Origin: RGIG6919 sp045531905
Lineage (GTDB): Bacteria > Bacillota > Clostridia > Lachnospirales > Lachnospiraceae
Assembly (NCBI GenBank): GCA_045531905.1
Contig: JAZSEY010000021.1
Location: forward strand, 1 to 64,000
Direction of reading: 5' to 3'
Length of the DNA: 64,000 nt
In this document: in pieces, positions 25,749 through 35,190 of the stretch
How positions within the stretch are numbered: position 1 is the first letter of the stretch
Layout of the letters: each line of letters opens with the position of its first letter
Translations under genes and position numbers: made by a program
The notes under the pieces: model-generated
What the model was told of the DNA's origin: nothing
Databases searched by the model: none
Seen by the model: the letters and a program-made list of their open reading frames with translations, nothing else

Positions 25749-27164
25749 ATGATGAAACAAATCAATAAACAGAAAATGCCTTTTATATTGTTAGCTTTGG
25801 CGTTGGTGATTACAAGTTTATTACTTGTGGTGGTATATTTTTCAGTGCAACATGAGAACCGGCAGATGCAGAGTGTGACATTTTCTAAGGATGTTTTTGA
25901 CGGAGAGCAGTACGTTTTTTCAGATTTTACTGCAGTGATTAAACCGAGAGGTGGAGACTCAGGGGCTTGGTTAAAGGATCCTATTTTGGATGATGTAGGA
26001 AACGAAGAACACGGACCAAGTGTTGGTACGATTTATGAATTGACTTTGACCAATACTTCAAATGCAATGATTACCGATTGGACGATGGAACTACATATTC
26101 CAGAATTGATGTGGTTGAATAATGCATGGAATGGAACCATGGAGTTGCATCAATTTCGTGGTACAGATGAGATTGCTCAGGAATTAAATTTAAAGGAATA
26201 CAATGACAAAGATATTATTTTGGATCATTATTTTGATCATACAGGTCCGATGCTTACCTTGAACCAAGGAGATTACATAGTATATCATCCGAGTAAAGCA
26301 TATAGTGAATTTCCGTTGGAACCGGATGATGGTTCAGGTGAAACAAATAGCTCTGCGTTGGTAGGATTTATCATGTATATTCCAAACCAAGGATTGGATT
26401 ATGTAACCGATTTTGCAGAGGCAACAATCAACTATCATGTGCATCGTAGTGTTTTTCAGATGCCGGTATTTATCTTGTTGATGTGTCTGGATTTGATTTG
26501 GTTTATCCTGTTAATTGCATTCGTGATTTCACATTTTAGAATTCGAAAATTACTGGCACAGCAAAAGCATGATGCCATGATTATTGAACAATCCATTAGT
26601 ACATTCATTAATTTTATTGAGGCAAAGGATCCGCATACAAAGGGACATTCTGAGCGCGTGGCAAAGATTTCTTATGCCTTGGCAAAAGAGATGGGGTATT
26701 CAGAGTTAGAGTGTAATCGAATATACTATGTGGCTCTGATGCATGACTGTGGAAAGATTTCCGTTCCGGTTACTATTTTGCAGAAGCCAAGCAGATTAAC
26801 AGACGAAGAATATGAAGTGATTAAAAGTCATACTGTGTATGGTGATAAGATGCTTCGTGATTTTAATTCCATTGAGGGTATTAATTTAGGCGCATTGTAC
26901 CATCACGAGCGATATGATGGAACTGGTTATCCGCAGCAGTTGTCAGGAGAAGACATTCCTTTAATTGCCAGAATCATCTGTGTGGCTGATTCTTTAGACG
27001 CCATGAATAGTAATAGATGTTATCGTCCTCGTCTTTCAAAAGAAGTAATCATGGAGGAATTGATAAAGAATAAAGGTAAACAATTTGATCCGGGCGTAAT
27101 TGAGTGTCTGATTAAATTGATTAAACAGAATGTGATTGTGATAGGAGAAGAAAACAATTCATAA
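25749..27164 (+). CDS. Membrane HD-GYP phosphodiesterase with extracytoplasmic domain
   Basis: In this 471-residue protein an N-terminal membrane helix (FILLALALVITSLLLVVVYFSV) is followed by an external beta-rich domain (about 40-240, with TNTSNAMITDWTMELHIP, resembling carbohydrate-binding folds). A second membrane helix (FILLMCLDLIWFILLIAFVISHF) precedes the HD-GYP domain with HTKGHSERV, MHDCGK, HHERYDGTGYP and RIICVADSLDAM. The HD-GYP domain degrades cyclic di-GMP in known relatives. The next codon ATG 25752 is an equally good start (GGAGGGG upstream). The stop overlaps the probable start of the SulP gene. Confidence 0.9.
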   Translation: MMKQINKQKMPFILLALALVITSLLLVVVYFSVQHENRQMQSVTFSKDVFDGEQYVFSDFTAVIKPRGGDSGAWLKDPILDDVGNEEHGPSVGTIYELTLTNTSNAMITDWTMELHIPELMWLNNAWNGTMELHQFRGTDEIAQELNLKEYNDKDIILDHYFDHTGPMLTLNQGDYIVYHPSKAYSEFPLEPDDGSGETNSSALVGFIMYIPNQGLDYVTDFAEATINYHVHRSVFQMPVFILLMCLDLIWFILLIAFVISHFRIRKLLAQQKHDAMIIEQSISTFINFIEAKDPHTKGHSERVAKISYALAKEMGYSELECNRIYYVALMHDCGKISVPVTILQKPSRLTDEEYEVIKSHTVYGDKMLRDFNSIEGINLGALYHHERYDGTGYPQQLSGEDIPLIARIICVADSLDAMNSNRCYRPRLSKEVIMEELIKNKGKQFDPGVIECLIKLIKQNVIVIGEENNS

Positions 27165-29283
27165 CAAAAGATTTGTACAATTTCGAAAAGATAATATAGC
27201 GAAGGATATTTTATCAGGCGTGGTCATTGCACTGGTGTCTATTCCAATTTCCATGGGGTATGCACAGGTTGCTGGATTGCCTGCAGTGTATGGATTATAT
27301 GGGTCTGTGTTGCCTGTGTTGTTATACTGTCTATTCACCACATCGCCACAATTGATATTTGGCGTGGATGCGACCCCGGCTGCTTTGGTAGGCGGTGCAC
27401 TTTCGGGTTTTGGTATTATGGCAGGAACGCCAGCTGCCATGGAAATCGTCCCGATTATTACATTGGCGACTTCCGTTTGGTTATTGATTTTTCATTTTAT
27501 TAAGGCTGGAAAACTGGTGGATTATATTTCAAAGCCTGTGATGAGTGGTTTTATATCCGGTATTGGATGTACGATTATTCTGATGCAACTTCCAAAATTG
27601 TTTGGCGGTAGTGCAGGAACCGGAGAATTGGTGGTACTATTGATGAATATAATCGAACAGACATCAAAGTTTCACGGTCTGTCAGCAGTGATTGGTATCG
27701 GAACAGTGATTATCATTTTGTTGGCGAAGAAATGGTTTCCAAAGTTTCCAATGTCGGTTGTATTGATGATTGTTGGCGTGTGCTTGAGTGTGTGGTGTAA
27801 CCTTGACCAGTATGGAGTTGCATTGTTGCCCAATGTGGAAGCCGGGTTACCGTCTATTGTATTCCCTCAGGTTTATTGGCTTTTTAAATATAGTGTGGAT
27901 ATCGTGATGTTGTCCTTTACGATTGCGTTGGTAATTGTTGCACAGACTTTATTGACTGCAAATCGCTATGCATTGCGGGATAATTATCGCATTAACAATA
28001 ACCGTGAGATTTTAGCATATGCAATTAGTAATTTGAGCGGTGCATTTATGGGCTGTTGTCCGATTAACGGTAGCGTTTCCAGAACAGGACTGAGTGACCA
28101 ATATGGTGGCAAGTCTCAGGTGATGTCAATTGTTGCAGCCATCACGATGGTGTTGGTTTTGTTGTTTGGTACGGAATTGTTATCTTATCTTCCTGTGCCT
28201 TTGTTAACAGGCATTGTGATTGCAGCATTGATAGGTATTGTGGATTTTGACGTGGCACGTGTGGCGTGGCGTTCAGACAAGAAAGAGTTCATCAATTATG
28301 TGGCAGCATTTTTAGGCGTGCTGTTACTGGGAACCATTTACGGTGTAATCATTGGTGTGATGCTGTCCTTTGTAGCGGTAATTATTAGGGCAGTCATTCC
28401 ACCGAAGGCGTTTTTGGGTGTTATTCCTGGACATGAGGATTTTTATACCCTAAAGCGAAATAAAAATGCAAAACCAATTCAAAACACAGTGATTTACCGA
28501 TTTAGTGGCAATTTGTTTTTTGCTAATATCAATACATTTCAACAGGATATCGAAAATGCTATAACACCAGATATTAAGCAAGTAATTATTGATGCCAGAG
28601 GCATTGGTAGTGTGGATATGACGGCGGCAGAGCGTTTGGTTATTATAAATCAGAACTTGCGCAAACGAGGCATTCATTTTTATATTACTGAGCATGTGGG
28701 GGCGGTGAATGACCAGTTGAGGCTACATGGTGCAGGAAGTCTAATTGAAGATGGTGTAGTAAGACGTACTATCTCCTTGGCATTGCGTGCGGCTGGAGTA
28801 TCGAAACCATATCCTTTGTCAGGTGTGGATGGCAATGAAACCTATGAATATGTGGAAGTCAATGAACGGTTGGCTGAGTTCGAATGGGCATTTGGTGAAA
28901 ATGCTGAAGAGAAGATGGAACAGTTGGCAGCTAAGGTTGCAGACAAATTAGTGCATACCAAAGACCATAGTATGGAACAGCTTGTGGAGGCAGAACAGGA
29001 GTCTTCTTGGGGACGCATGGGTCTGTTTGATGAAGATGAGTTGTTAGAGCGTTTGGAGATGCATCTGACTGAATTAGAAGAACAGGGCTTCGATGATGTG
29101 GATGAGATTGAACAGCGAATTGAGCAGAGACGTCGAATTATTGAATCAAAGATTAGCAATTTGAGTCCGGAAGCGTTAGAATTATTAAAACGTCATAGAC
29201 AAGAGATTGAAGAACATTTAAAGGAACAGCATCCAGAGTATTATCAGCGAATGATAGAACTTAGAACACAAGCGGAAGAATAG
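27157..29283 (+). CDS. SulP-family anion transporter with STAS domain
   Basis: This transporter has about 710 residues, a SulP core (SIPISMGYAQVAGLPAVYGLYGS, GSVSRTGLS) of about 11 membrane segments and a STAS domain at about 455-555 (NTVIYRFSGNLFFANI, VIIDARGIGSVDMTAAERL). A charged C-terminal extension of about 100 residues follows. No ATG, GTG or TTG precedes residue 22 in frame: the frame opens at 27145, and GTG 27220 would cut off the conserved FVQFRKDNIAKDILSG segment. ATT at 27157 has AGGAGA 8 bp upstream, so I infer a rare ATT start. It overlaps the HD-GYP stop by 8 bp. Substrate is sulfate, bicarbonate or another anion, undetermined. Confidence 0.87.
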   Translation: MHNKRFVQFRKDNIAKDILSGVVIALVSIPISMGYAQVAGLPAVYGLYGSVLPVLLYCLFTTSPQLIFGVDATPAALVGGALSGFGIMAGTPAAMEIVPIITLATSVWLLIFHFIKAGKLVDYISKPVMSGFISGIGCTIILMQLPKLFGGSAGTGELVVLLMNIIEQTSKFHGLSAVIGIGTVIIILLAKKWFPKFPMSVVLMIVGVCLSVWCNLDQYGVALLPNVEAGLPSIVFPQVYWLFKYSVDIVMLSFTIALVIVAQTLLTANRYALRDNYRINNNREILAYAISNLSGAFMGCCPINGSVSRTGLSDQYGGKSQVMSIVAAITMVLVLLFGTELLSYLPVPLLTGIVIAALIGIVDFDVARVAWRSDKKEFINYVAAFLGVLLLGTIYGVIIGVMLSFVAVIIRAVIPPKAFLGVIPGHEDFYTLKRNKNAKPIQNTVIYRFSGNLFFANINTFQQDIENAITPDIKQVIIDARGIGSVDMTAAERLVIINQNLRKRGIHFYITEHVGAVNDQLRLHGAGSLIEDGVVRRTISLALRAAGVSKPYPLSGVDGNETYEYVEVNERLAEFEWAFGENAEEKMEQLAAKVADKLVHTKDHSMEQLVEAEQESSWGRMGLFDEDELLERLEMHLTELEEQGFDDVDEIEQRIEQRRRIIESKISNLSPEALELLKRHRQEIEEHLKEQHPEYYQRMIELRTQAEE

Positions 29284-29350
29284 CTGTATATGCTTTTTAT
29301 AGAAATTGGTGTGTGTAATCATGTTATCTAATTATATTGGGGGTATATGA

Positions 29351-31066
29351 ATGCGAAGTAAGGTGCGAAGAATTAAACTTAGTGGAAAAATTACAATCAC
29401 AACTATGGTGATTGCTTTGATTGCCAGTTTGCTGATAAGTGTAATTAGTATTCGTTATATGAAAGATTATTTGTTGAATGTCAGTCGTTCACAGACAATG
29501 TCAGTGGCACAGACGGCTGCTGCCATTGTGGATGGAGACCAGATTGCTGGCATTCAGGTGGGGGAAGAAGAATCAGAGGCCTATCAGGATATTTTGGCAC
29601 AGCTTCAGACATTTTTGATTGATGAGGATGTGGCATATATCTACACCATGCGGCAGGTAGATGATGAAGTTCAGTTTGTGGTAGATGCTGATACAGAAGA
29701 GGGAGCTGCCATAGGTGAGGTGTATGAGACTTATGACAAGATTGATATTGCTTTTGGTGGCGAGGCATCTATGGATGATGAGGTGACTACCGATGAATGG
29801 GGAAGCTTCTATAGTGCTTTTGCACCTATAGTCAATGATAGTGGTGAAGTCGTAGCTATTGTAGGTGTGGATTGCACGGTGGACAGCATTGATGAAAAAG
29901 TGAATCATATGATGAAAACGCTGTTATATGCTGAGTTGCTTTGTGTTGTGTTTGCGCTTTTGGTGTCCATGATTATTGGACACCTTATGTCTCGCAATGT
30001 GTTGGCAATCAATAAAAAAATGGAGGAGTTAGCAGGTAGTGAAGGTGATTTGACGCAGGAAATTTCTATTCGTAGTGGTGATGAAATTGAGAATGTCGCC
30101 AATAGTTTTAATTCCTTCATGGAGAAGTTGAGAAATATGATGTTGTCTGTGAAAGATAGTGGTGAGAAATTAGAGATGTCTACTAGTCAGACAAATCAAG
30201 GATTACAAGATGCCACAGAGGGATTAAATAGGATTTCATCTTCTCTAAATGAATTAACAGATACTATGCAAGCAACGAATGACGCAATTATTGAGATAAA
30301 AGAAGTTGCTGTTTCCGTAAAAACTATGTCAGAACAGTTATACGAGGAGACGAAGGCTGGTGCAGATTATGCAGGTGAAGTCAGTGTAACTGCAGATGAA
30401 GCAAGGAATACATGTCAAGCATCGAAGGCGCGTATGCATGAAGTGATGGATGGCATTTCTGATGCTTTGGCAGAAAAAATTGAGGAATCTGCGCAGATAT
30501 CTAAGATTGTGGATTTGACTAAGGATATTCTTGCGATTTCAGACCAGACCAGAATGCTTGCGTTAAATGCCAGTATTGAAGCTGCAAGAGCAGGCGAAGA
30601 AGGCAAGGGCTTTGCTGTTGTTGCAACGGAGGTAGGTAGCCTTGCTGATGCTACGGCACATACAGCTAAAGAAATTGAAGCTATCAATCAGTTTACGGTG
30701 GATACGGTAAATGATTTGGTGGATATTTCGAAAAAGATGGTAGATTTTGTGAAAACAGAGATTAGCGGTGACTATGATGATATGGTTGGTATTGGTCAGT
30801 CCTATCATAATGACATTCTGGGATTTATGAGGAAGTATGAGCAGTTTTATGCCTTGGCAGAACAGTTGTCGCAAAAGATGGATGCTATTGAAGAAAATAT
30901 TGGTCAGATTACAGAAGTGATTGAAGAAGAAACTGCTAGTATATCAGATATGGCTGGAGTTTCAGATGACATTTGCAACCAGATGCAGACAGCTAGTGCC
31001 AACGGTGAAATTAATGAAGAAATTGTTAGTGAATTAGGAGACATGTTGGATAAGTTTATCGTATAG
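29351..31066 (+). CDS. Methyl-accepting chemotaxis protein
   Basis: This 571-residue protein has an N-terminal helix (KITITTMVIALIASLLISVISI), an extracytoplasmic Cache-like domain (about 45-190, DVAYIYTMRQVDDEVQFVVDAD and AIVGVDCTVDSI), a second membrane helix and a HAMP domain. A signalling domain follows with the hairpin-tip sequence DQTRMLALNASIEAARAGEEGKGFAVVATEV. The region around KEVAVSVKTMSEQL and the tail is shorter than in many receptors. No che gene is adjacent. Ligand unknown. Confidence 0.93.
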   Translation: MRSKVRRIKLSGKITITTMVIALIASLLISVISIRYMKDYLLNVSRSQTMSVAQTAAAIVDGDQIAGIQVGEEESEAYQDILAQLQTFLIDEDVAYIYTMRQVDDEVQFVVDADTEEGAAIGEVYETYDKIDIAFGGEASMDDEVTTDEWGSFYSAFAPIVNDSGEVVAIVGVDCTVDSIDEKVNHMMKTLLYAELLCVVFALLVSMIIGHLMSRNVLAINKKMEELAGSEGDLTQEISIRSGDEIENVANSFNSFMEKLRNMMLSVKDSGEKLEMSTSQTNQGLQDATEGLNRISSSLNELTDTMQATNDAIIEIKEVAVSVKTMSEQLYEETKAGADYAGEVSVTADEARNTCQASKARMHEVMDGISDALAEKIEESAQISKIVDLTKDILAISDQTRMLALNASIEAARAGEEGKGFAVVATEVGSLADATAHTAKEIEAINQFTVDTVNDLVDISKKMVDFVKTEISGDYDDMVGIGQSYHNDILGFMRKYEQFYALAEQLSQKMDAIEENIGQITEVIEEETASISDMAGVSDDICNQMQTASANGEINEEIVSELGDMLDKFIV

Positions 31067-31078
31067 ATGCGTGTTTGA

Positions 31079-31117
31079 AATTCCTAGAACGAAGGCGATT
31101 CGTTCTAGGAATTTTTT
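31079..31117 (+). terminator. Terminator after the chemoreceptor gene
   Basis: A perfect 15-bp stem (31079-31093 with 31099-31113) with a 5-nt loop is followed by a T run. Confidence 0.94.
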
Positions 31118-31174
31118 GTGTTCAATGATATAATGGGTATATTGTAAAATGCTTGTGAAACGAGGAGATTTGAG

Positions 31175-34099
31175 ATGAGCAGTGTGAAGCGACATGTATG
31201 GTTTATATGTCTTATATTAATTTTATGTATGTATCCCGTGAATGCCAATGCGGCAGAGAGTGAGGGCGATGGATATGTAGTTACAGTTTATAACGATAGA
31301 AATGGTCTTCCAACCGGAGAGGCAAACACCATTATTCAAACCCAGGATGGTTACATCTGGATAGGGAGCTACGGTGGATTGATTCGGTATGATGGTACAA
31401 AATTTAGAAATTATAGCTTAGAAGGACAAATCACATCATCTTCTATACGTGCATTGTTTGAAGATTCGAAAGGACGGCTATGGATTGGTACAAATGACCA
31501 AGGTGTGGTCTGTCTTGAAAATGATGTATTTACAGAGATTTCCAGTCCGGAGGATTTTTCCTTTTTGTGTATTCGTGATTTTACGGAGACCAGTGACGGC
31601 ACCATTTATGTGGCATCCAACTCTGGTGTTGCTGCCGTTTCTGATAATCAATTGCTTCCGATAGTAGACCGTTTTGTAAATGGAAATACGGTTTATAATG
31701 TGAAAGCAGATAGATATGACAGATTGTGGGTGGCATTGGATTCTGGTCGCATTGGTGTCATTCATGATGGAATGGTAGATTCCATCATGGAGTCAGATGT
31801 ATTTTTCGATGAGGAGGAAATCTACTCTTTAGCTTGTTATGATAAGTACCTATACCTTGGAACCAATGGAAATGTATTGGCAAGAATTGACATCTCGGAA
31901 GAGACTTTGGACATGTCAAAATTACCGATGAAATGCTATACGACGGGTGCAGTTACTACACACAATCGCATCGACATCACCAAGGCGGGCGACGTTTTGG
32001 TAAGTGGTTTGACAGGACATTATACGTTGCGGGCAGACGGTAATGTTACAAAGTTTGATAGTGAACAAAATGCTACGTCAGTGAATTGTTCTATTATGGA
32101 TTATGAAGGGAATCTGTGGTTGGCATCATCCAGTACTGGTGTTATCCGCTATTCAAAGGGCTATTTTACAACACCAAATGCGGTGGCAGGCTTAGAGGAT
32201 TTGTCGTTAAATACCATTTGCAAGTCTGGAAACAATTATTATATTGGTACAGATGATGGGGTGATTGTCTGTAATAACAAATGGGAGCAGATTCATAATC
32301 AATTGACCTCGGAATTAGAAGGCGTGCGTATCAGATTTATTCTGGCTGATTCTAAGAATCAAATTTGGTTTGCTACATATGCAGGTGTATACTGCTATGA
32401 CCCTGCGACAAACGAATTGCAGAACTACACATTAGAACAGGGATTGTTGAATGACAGAACAAGAACGTTGCTGGAATTATCAGATGGCCGTATTGCAGTA
32501 GGTACACAAGCCGGTGTTAATATTATTAAAAATGGAATCATTACAGAATCCTTTGATATAGATGATGGTTTGGTGAATCCGGCCATTCTCTGTATGTACG
32601 AATCAGCAGATGGTACATTATATGCAGGTAGTGATGGTGATGGTGTCTATGCTATCAAAGATGGAAAGATAACGAATCATGGTTTTAACGAGGGGCTCTC
32701 AGAAGGTGTCATTTTGCGTATTGTTGCAAATGCAGATGATGATGGGTTCTTTGTGAGTGCCGGCAGTAGTTTGTATTATTGGAAGGATAATGCATTTCAC
32801 AAATTGACGAACTGGGATAAAGCAGCCGGCAGTGTCTTTGATATGTATGATCGAGATGGAAAACTTTGGCTTCTGCAAAACAAAGGTGTTCTTTCGGTAG
32901 ATAAAGGTGCATTGCTTTCCGGAGCGACAGCCTCTACGATTAGTTATAGTTTCCAGCATGGTCTGACGGGTTCTTTGAATGCCAATACTTGGAATTATCT
33001 CAGTGAAGATGGTAAATTATACATGGTAACCAGAAATGGTGTGAGTATTTTTGCCTTTGAAGATATACACAATTCAGAGCCGAAAGCGATTGTGAATAGT
33101 GTGGTAGTGGATGATGTGACCTATGAACATCCTAATGAGTTAAAATTGGACGATAATGTGAATCGTATCACATTCAATTTTGCGGAGTTGTCCTATTCCG
33201 GTACATCAACCTTGTTAATGAGCTATCAATTAGTGAACTTTGATAAAGAGGAAATTCTTTTTGGAGTAAATCCGAGTGGAAGCGTCAGTTATACAAACCT
33301 GCCGGGTGGAAATTATACCTTTGTATTTAGAATATATGATCCAAAGGATATGGAAAATCAAAAAGTCTATCAGGTTGCAATCCATAAGGATAAACGTCTC
33401 ACAGAATATACGTTATTCTGGGTTGGAATTGGCGTATTGATTCTGCTCTGCGTGGCAGGCGTGATTCTTTTGTTTTACCGTCGTAAGTTGGCGCGTATGC
33501 AGGAATTCCAGGATGAATATAAAGATATCATTGAACAGTCTTTGCAGACATTTGCAAGAACGATTGATGCGAAAGATACATACACCAATGGACATTCTAT
33601 CCGTGTAGCACAATACTCTCGAGAAATTGCAAAGAAACTCGGATTGTCAGAAAAGGAGCAGGAGCGAATTTACTATTTAGCGATGCTTCATGACATTGGA
33701 AAGATTGGTATACCGGATAGTATTTTAACAAAGCCAGGTAAGCTGACAGATGAAGAACGTGCAATTATTCAGACACATCCAGCTATTGGTGGTGAGATAT
33801 TAAAGGATTTTACAGCGTTAGACGGTATCGCAGAAGGTGCGAAATATCACCATGAGCGATATGATGGAAACGGTTATGGAGAAGGTATTGCAGGCGAAGA
33901 CATTCCACTGGTTGCCAGAATCATCGGTGTGGCAGATACCTATGATGCAATGTCTAGTGATCGTTGTTATAGAAAAGCATTGTCCCGCGAGACGATTTTG
34001 AAAGAGTTACAGGATGGAAAGAATACACAGTTTGATCCTGAGATTGTTGAAGTTATGCTTCAGTTGTTGGAAGAAGGCTTGGGGGCAGACAATCAATAA
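31175..34099 (+). CDS. Two-propeller sensor with Y_Y_Y and HD-GYP domains
   Basis: This 974-residue protein has a signal peptide (LICLILILCMYPVNANAAES). Many Reg_prop repeats form beta-propellers (GLPTGEANTIIQTQDGYIWIGSYGGLIRYDG, GLLNDRTRTLLELSDGRIAVGTQAGV) and a Y_Y_Y-like domain (SVVVDDVTYEH...LPGGNYTFVFRIYD) precedes a membrane helix (TLFWVGIGVLILLCVAGVILLFY). The cytoplasmic HD-GYP domain has NGHSIRV, LHDIGK and HHERYDGNGYGEG; the Pro of GYP is Gly. This layout is that of sensor kinases with the kinase exchanged for a cyclic di-GMP phosphodiesterase. The external signal is unknown. Confidence 0.92.
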   Translation: MSSVKRHVWFICLILILCMYPVNANAAESEGDGYVVTVYNDRNGLPTGEANTIIQTQDGYIWIGSYGGLIRYDGTKFRNYSLEGQITSSSIRALFEDSKGRLWIGTNDQGVVCLENDVFTEISSPEDFSFLCIRDFTETSDGTIYVASNSGVAAVSDNQLLPIVDRFVNGNTVYNVKADRYDRLWVALDSGRIGVIHDGMVDSIMESDVFFDEEEIYSLACYDKYLYLGTNGNVLARIDISEETLDMSKLPMKCYTTGAVTTHNRIDITKAGDVLVSGLTGHYTLRADGNVTKFDSEQNATSVNCSIMDYEGNLWLASSSTGVIRYSKGYFTTPNAVAGLEDLSLNTICKSGNNYYIGTDDGVIVCNNKWEQIHNQLTSELEGVRIRFILADSKNQIWFATYAGVYCYDPATNELQNYTLEQGLLNDRTRTLLELSDGRIAVGTQAGVNIIKNGIITESFDIDDGLVNPAILCMYESADGTLYAGSDGDGVYAIKDGKITNHGFNEGLSEGVILRIVANADDDGFFVSAGSSLYYWKDNAFHKLTNWDKAAGSVFDMYDRDGKLWLLQNKGVLSVDKGALLSGATASTISYSFQHGLTGSLNANTWNYLSEDGKLYMVTRNGVSIFAFEDIHNSEPKAIVNSVVVDDVTYEHPNELKLDDNVNRITFNFAELSYSGTSTLLMSYQLVNFDKEEILFGVNPSGSVSYTNLPGGNYTFVFRIYDPKDMENQKVYQVAIHKDKRLTEYTLFWVGIGVLILLCVAGVILLFYRRKLARMQEFQDEYKDIIEQSLQTFARTIDAKDTYTNGHSIRVAQYSREIAKKLGLSEKEQERIYYLAMLHDIGKIGIPDSILTKPGKLTDEERAIIQTHPAIGGEILKDFTALDGIAEGAKYHHERYDGNGYGEGIAGEDIPLVARIIGVADTYDAMSSDRCYRKALSRETILKELQDGKNTQFDPEIVEVMLQLLEEGLGADNQ

Positions 34100-34122
34100 T
34101 AATTTAAAGGTGATTGGTTTTT

Positions 34123-35175
34123 ATGGAGAATCAAGAAAAGCAACACAAGAGACGCGTGCGTTATTCCGGCACGCATCCTAAGAGCTACAAAGAAAAGTAT
34201 AAAGAACACAATCCTGAGAAATATGCTGATACCATAGAAAAGGTAATCAGCAAAGGTGGAACACCCGCTGGCATGCATATTTCTATTTGCGTGAATGAGA
34301 TATTAGATTTCTTAAAGATTCAACCGGGACAGGTGGGATTAGACGCAACACTGGGGTATGGCGGACATACAAAGGCTATGTTGGAGTGTCTAAACGGCCA
34401 AGGTCACATTTACGCGTTAGATGTGGACCCGATAGAATCGGCTAAAACCAAGGAGCGACTTTTGACTCAGGGATTTGGCGAAGATATCTTAACGGTGCGA
34501 TTACAGAATTTTGCAGATTTGGATTTGGTGGTAAAGGAGACGGGCAGGAAGTTTGATTTTGTGCTGGCTGATTTGGGTGTATCTTCCATGCAGATTGACA
34601 ATCCGGAACGAGGATTCTCATATAAAGTGGAAGGTCCATTGGATTTGCGCATGAATCCACAAAAAGGTGTTTCGGCAGCAGAACGACTGAAAGAAGTGTC
34701 GCAGGAAGAATTGGTTGGTATGTTGGTTGAGAATTCAGATGAACCATATGCTGAGGAAATTGCGGAAACCGTTATGAAATGGTTCCGTAAGGGAAAAGAG
34801 ATTGAGACCACCACCCATTTGCGGCAGGTGATTGAACAGGCTTTGGTATATGTGCCAAAGGCGGAACGGGAAGAGGCTGTGAAGAAATCCTGTGCAAGAA
34901 CCTTTCAGGCATTGCGTATTGATGTAAATAGTGAGTTTGAAGTGTTATATACATTTTTGGAGAAGCTTCCACAGGTGTTAGCACCACAGGGAAGAGTGGC
35001 TATCTTGACATTTCATTCGGGAGAAGACCGTCTGGTAAAACGTTCCTTTAAGCAATTGGAAGCTGAAGGCATTTACAGTGAGGTTTGTAAGGAAGTAATC
35101 CGACCATCGGCGAAGGAATGTGCAAGAAATCCTCGCGCCAAGAGTACAAAAATGCGTTGGGCGATACGGGCATAG
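34123..35175 (+). CDS. RsmH-like 16S rRNA methyltransferase, likely paralogue
   Basis: This 350-residue protein has the RsmH/MraW motifs: GLDATLGYGGHTKAML (SAM binding), FVLADLGVSSMQIDNPERGFSY, LDLRMNPQ, CARTFQALRIDVNSE and FHSGEDRLVKRSFK. The known enzyme methylates N4 of C1402 in 16S rRNA. Two points are unusual: an N-terminal extension of about 40 basic residues (QKHKRRVRYSGTHPKSYKEKYKEHNPEKY), and the absence of the division genes (ftsL, pbp) that surround the standard rsmH. It may be a second copy with a shifted role. ATG 34123 was chosen over TTG 34114 for its spacing to AAAGGTGA. Confidence 0.88.
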   Translation: MENQEKQHKRRVRYSGTHPKSYKEKYKEHNPEKYADTIEKVISKGGTPAGMHISICVNEILDFLKIQPGQVGLDATLGYGGHTKAMLECLNGQGHIYALDVDPIESAKTKERLLTQGFGEDILTVRLQNFADLDLVVKETGRKFDFVLADLGVSSMQIDNPERGFSYKVEGPLDLRMNPQKGVSAAERLKEVSQEELVGMLVENSDEPYAEEIAETVMKWFRKGKEIETTTHLRQVIEQALVYVPKAEREEAVKKSCARTFQALRIDVNSEFEVLYTFLEKLPQVLAPQGRVAILTFHSGEDRLVKRSFKQLEAEGIYSEVCKEVIRPSAKECARNPRAKSTKMRWAIRA

Positions 35176-35190
35176 AAAAGGGTGATGTGA

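Noticed and set aside
29481..29908. Overlapping minus-strand reading frames of about 100 codons inside the chemoreceptor gene
   Set aside because: They have no ribosome binding site, have unusual composition and lie wholly within a well-supported gene.
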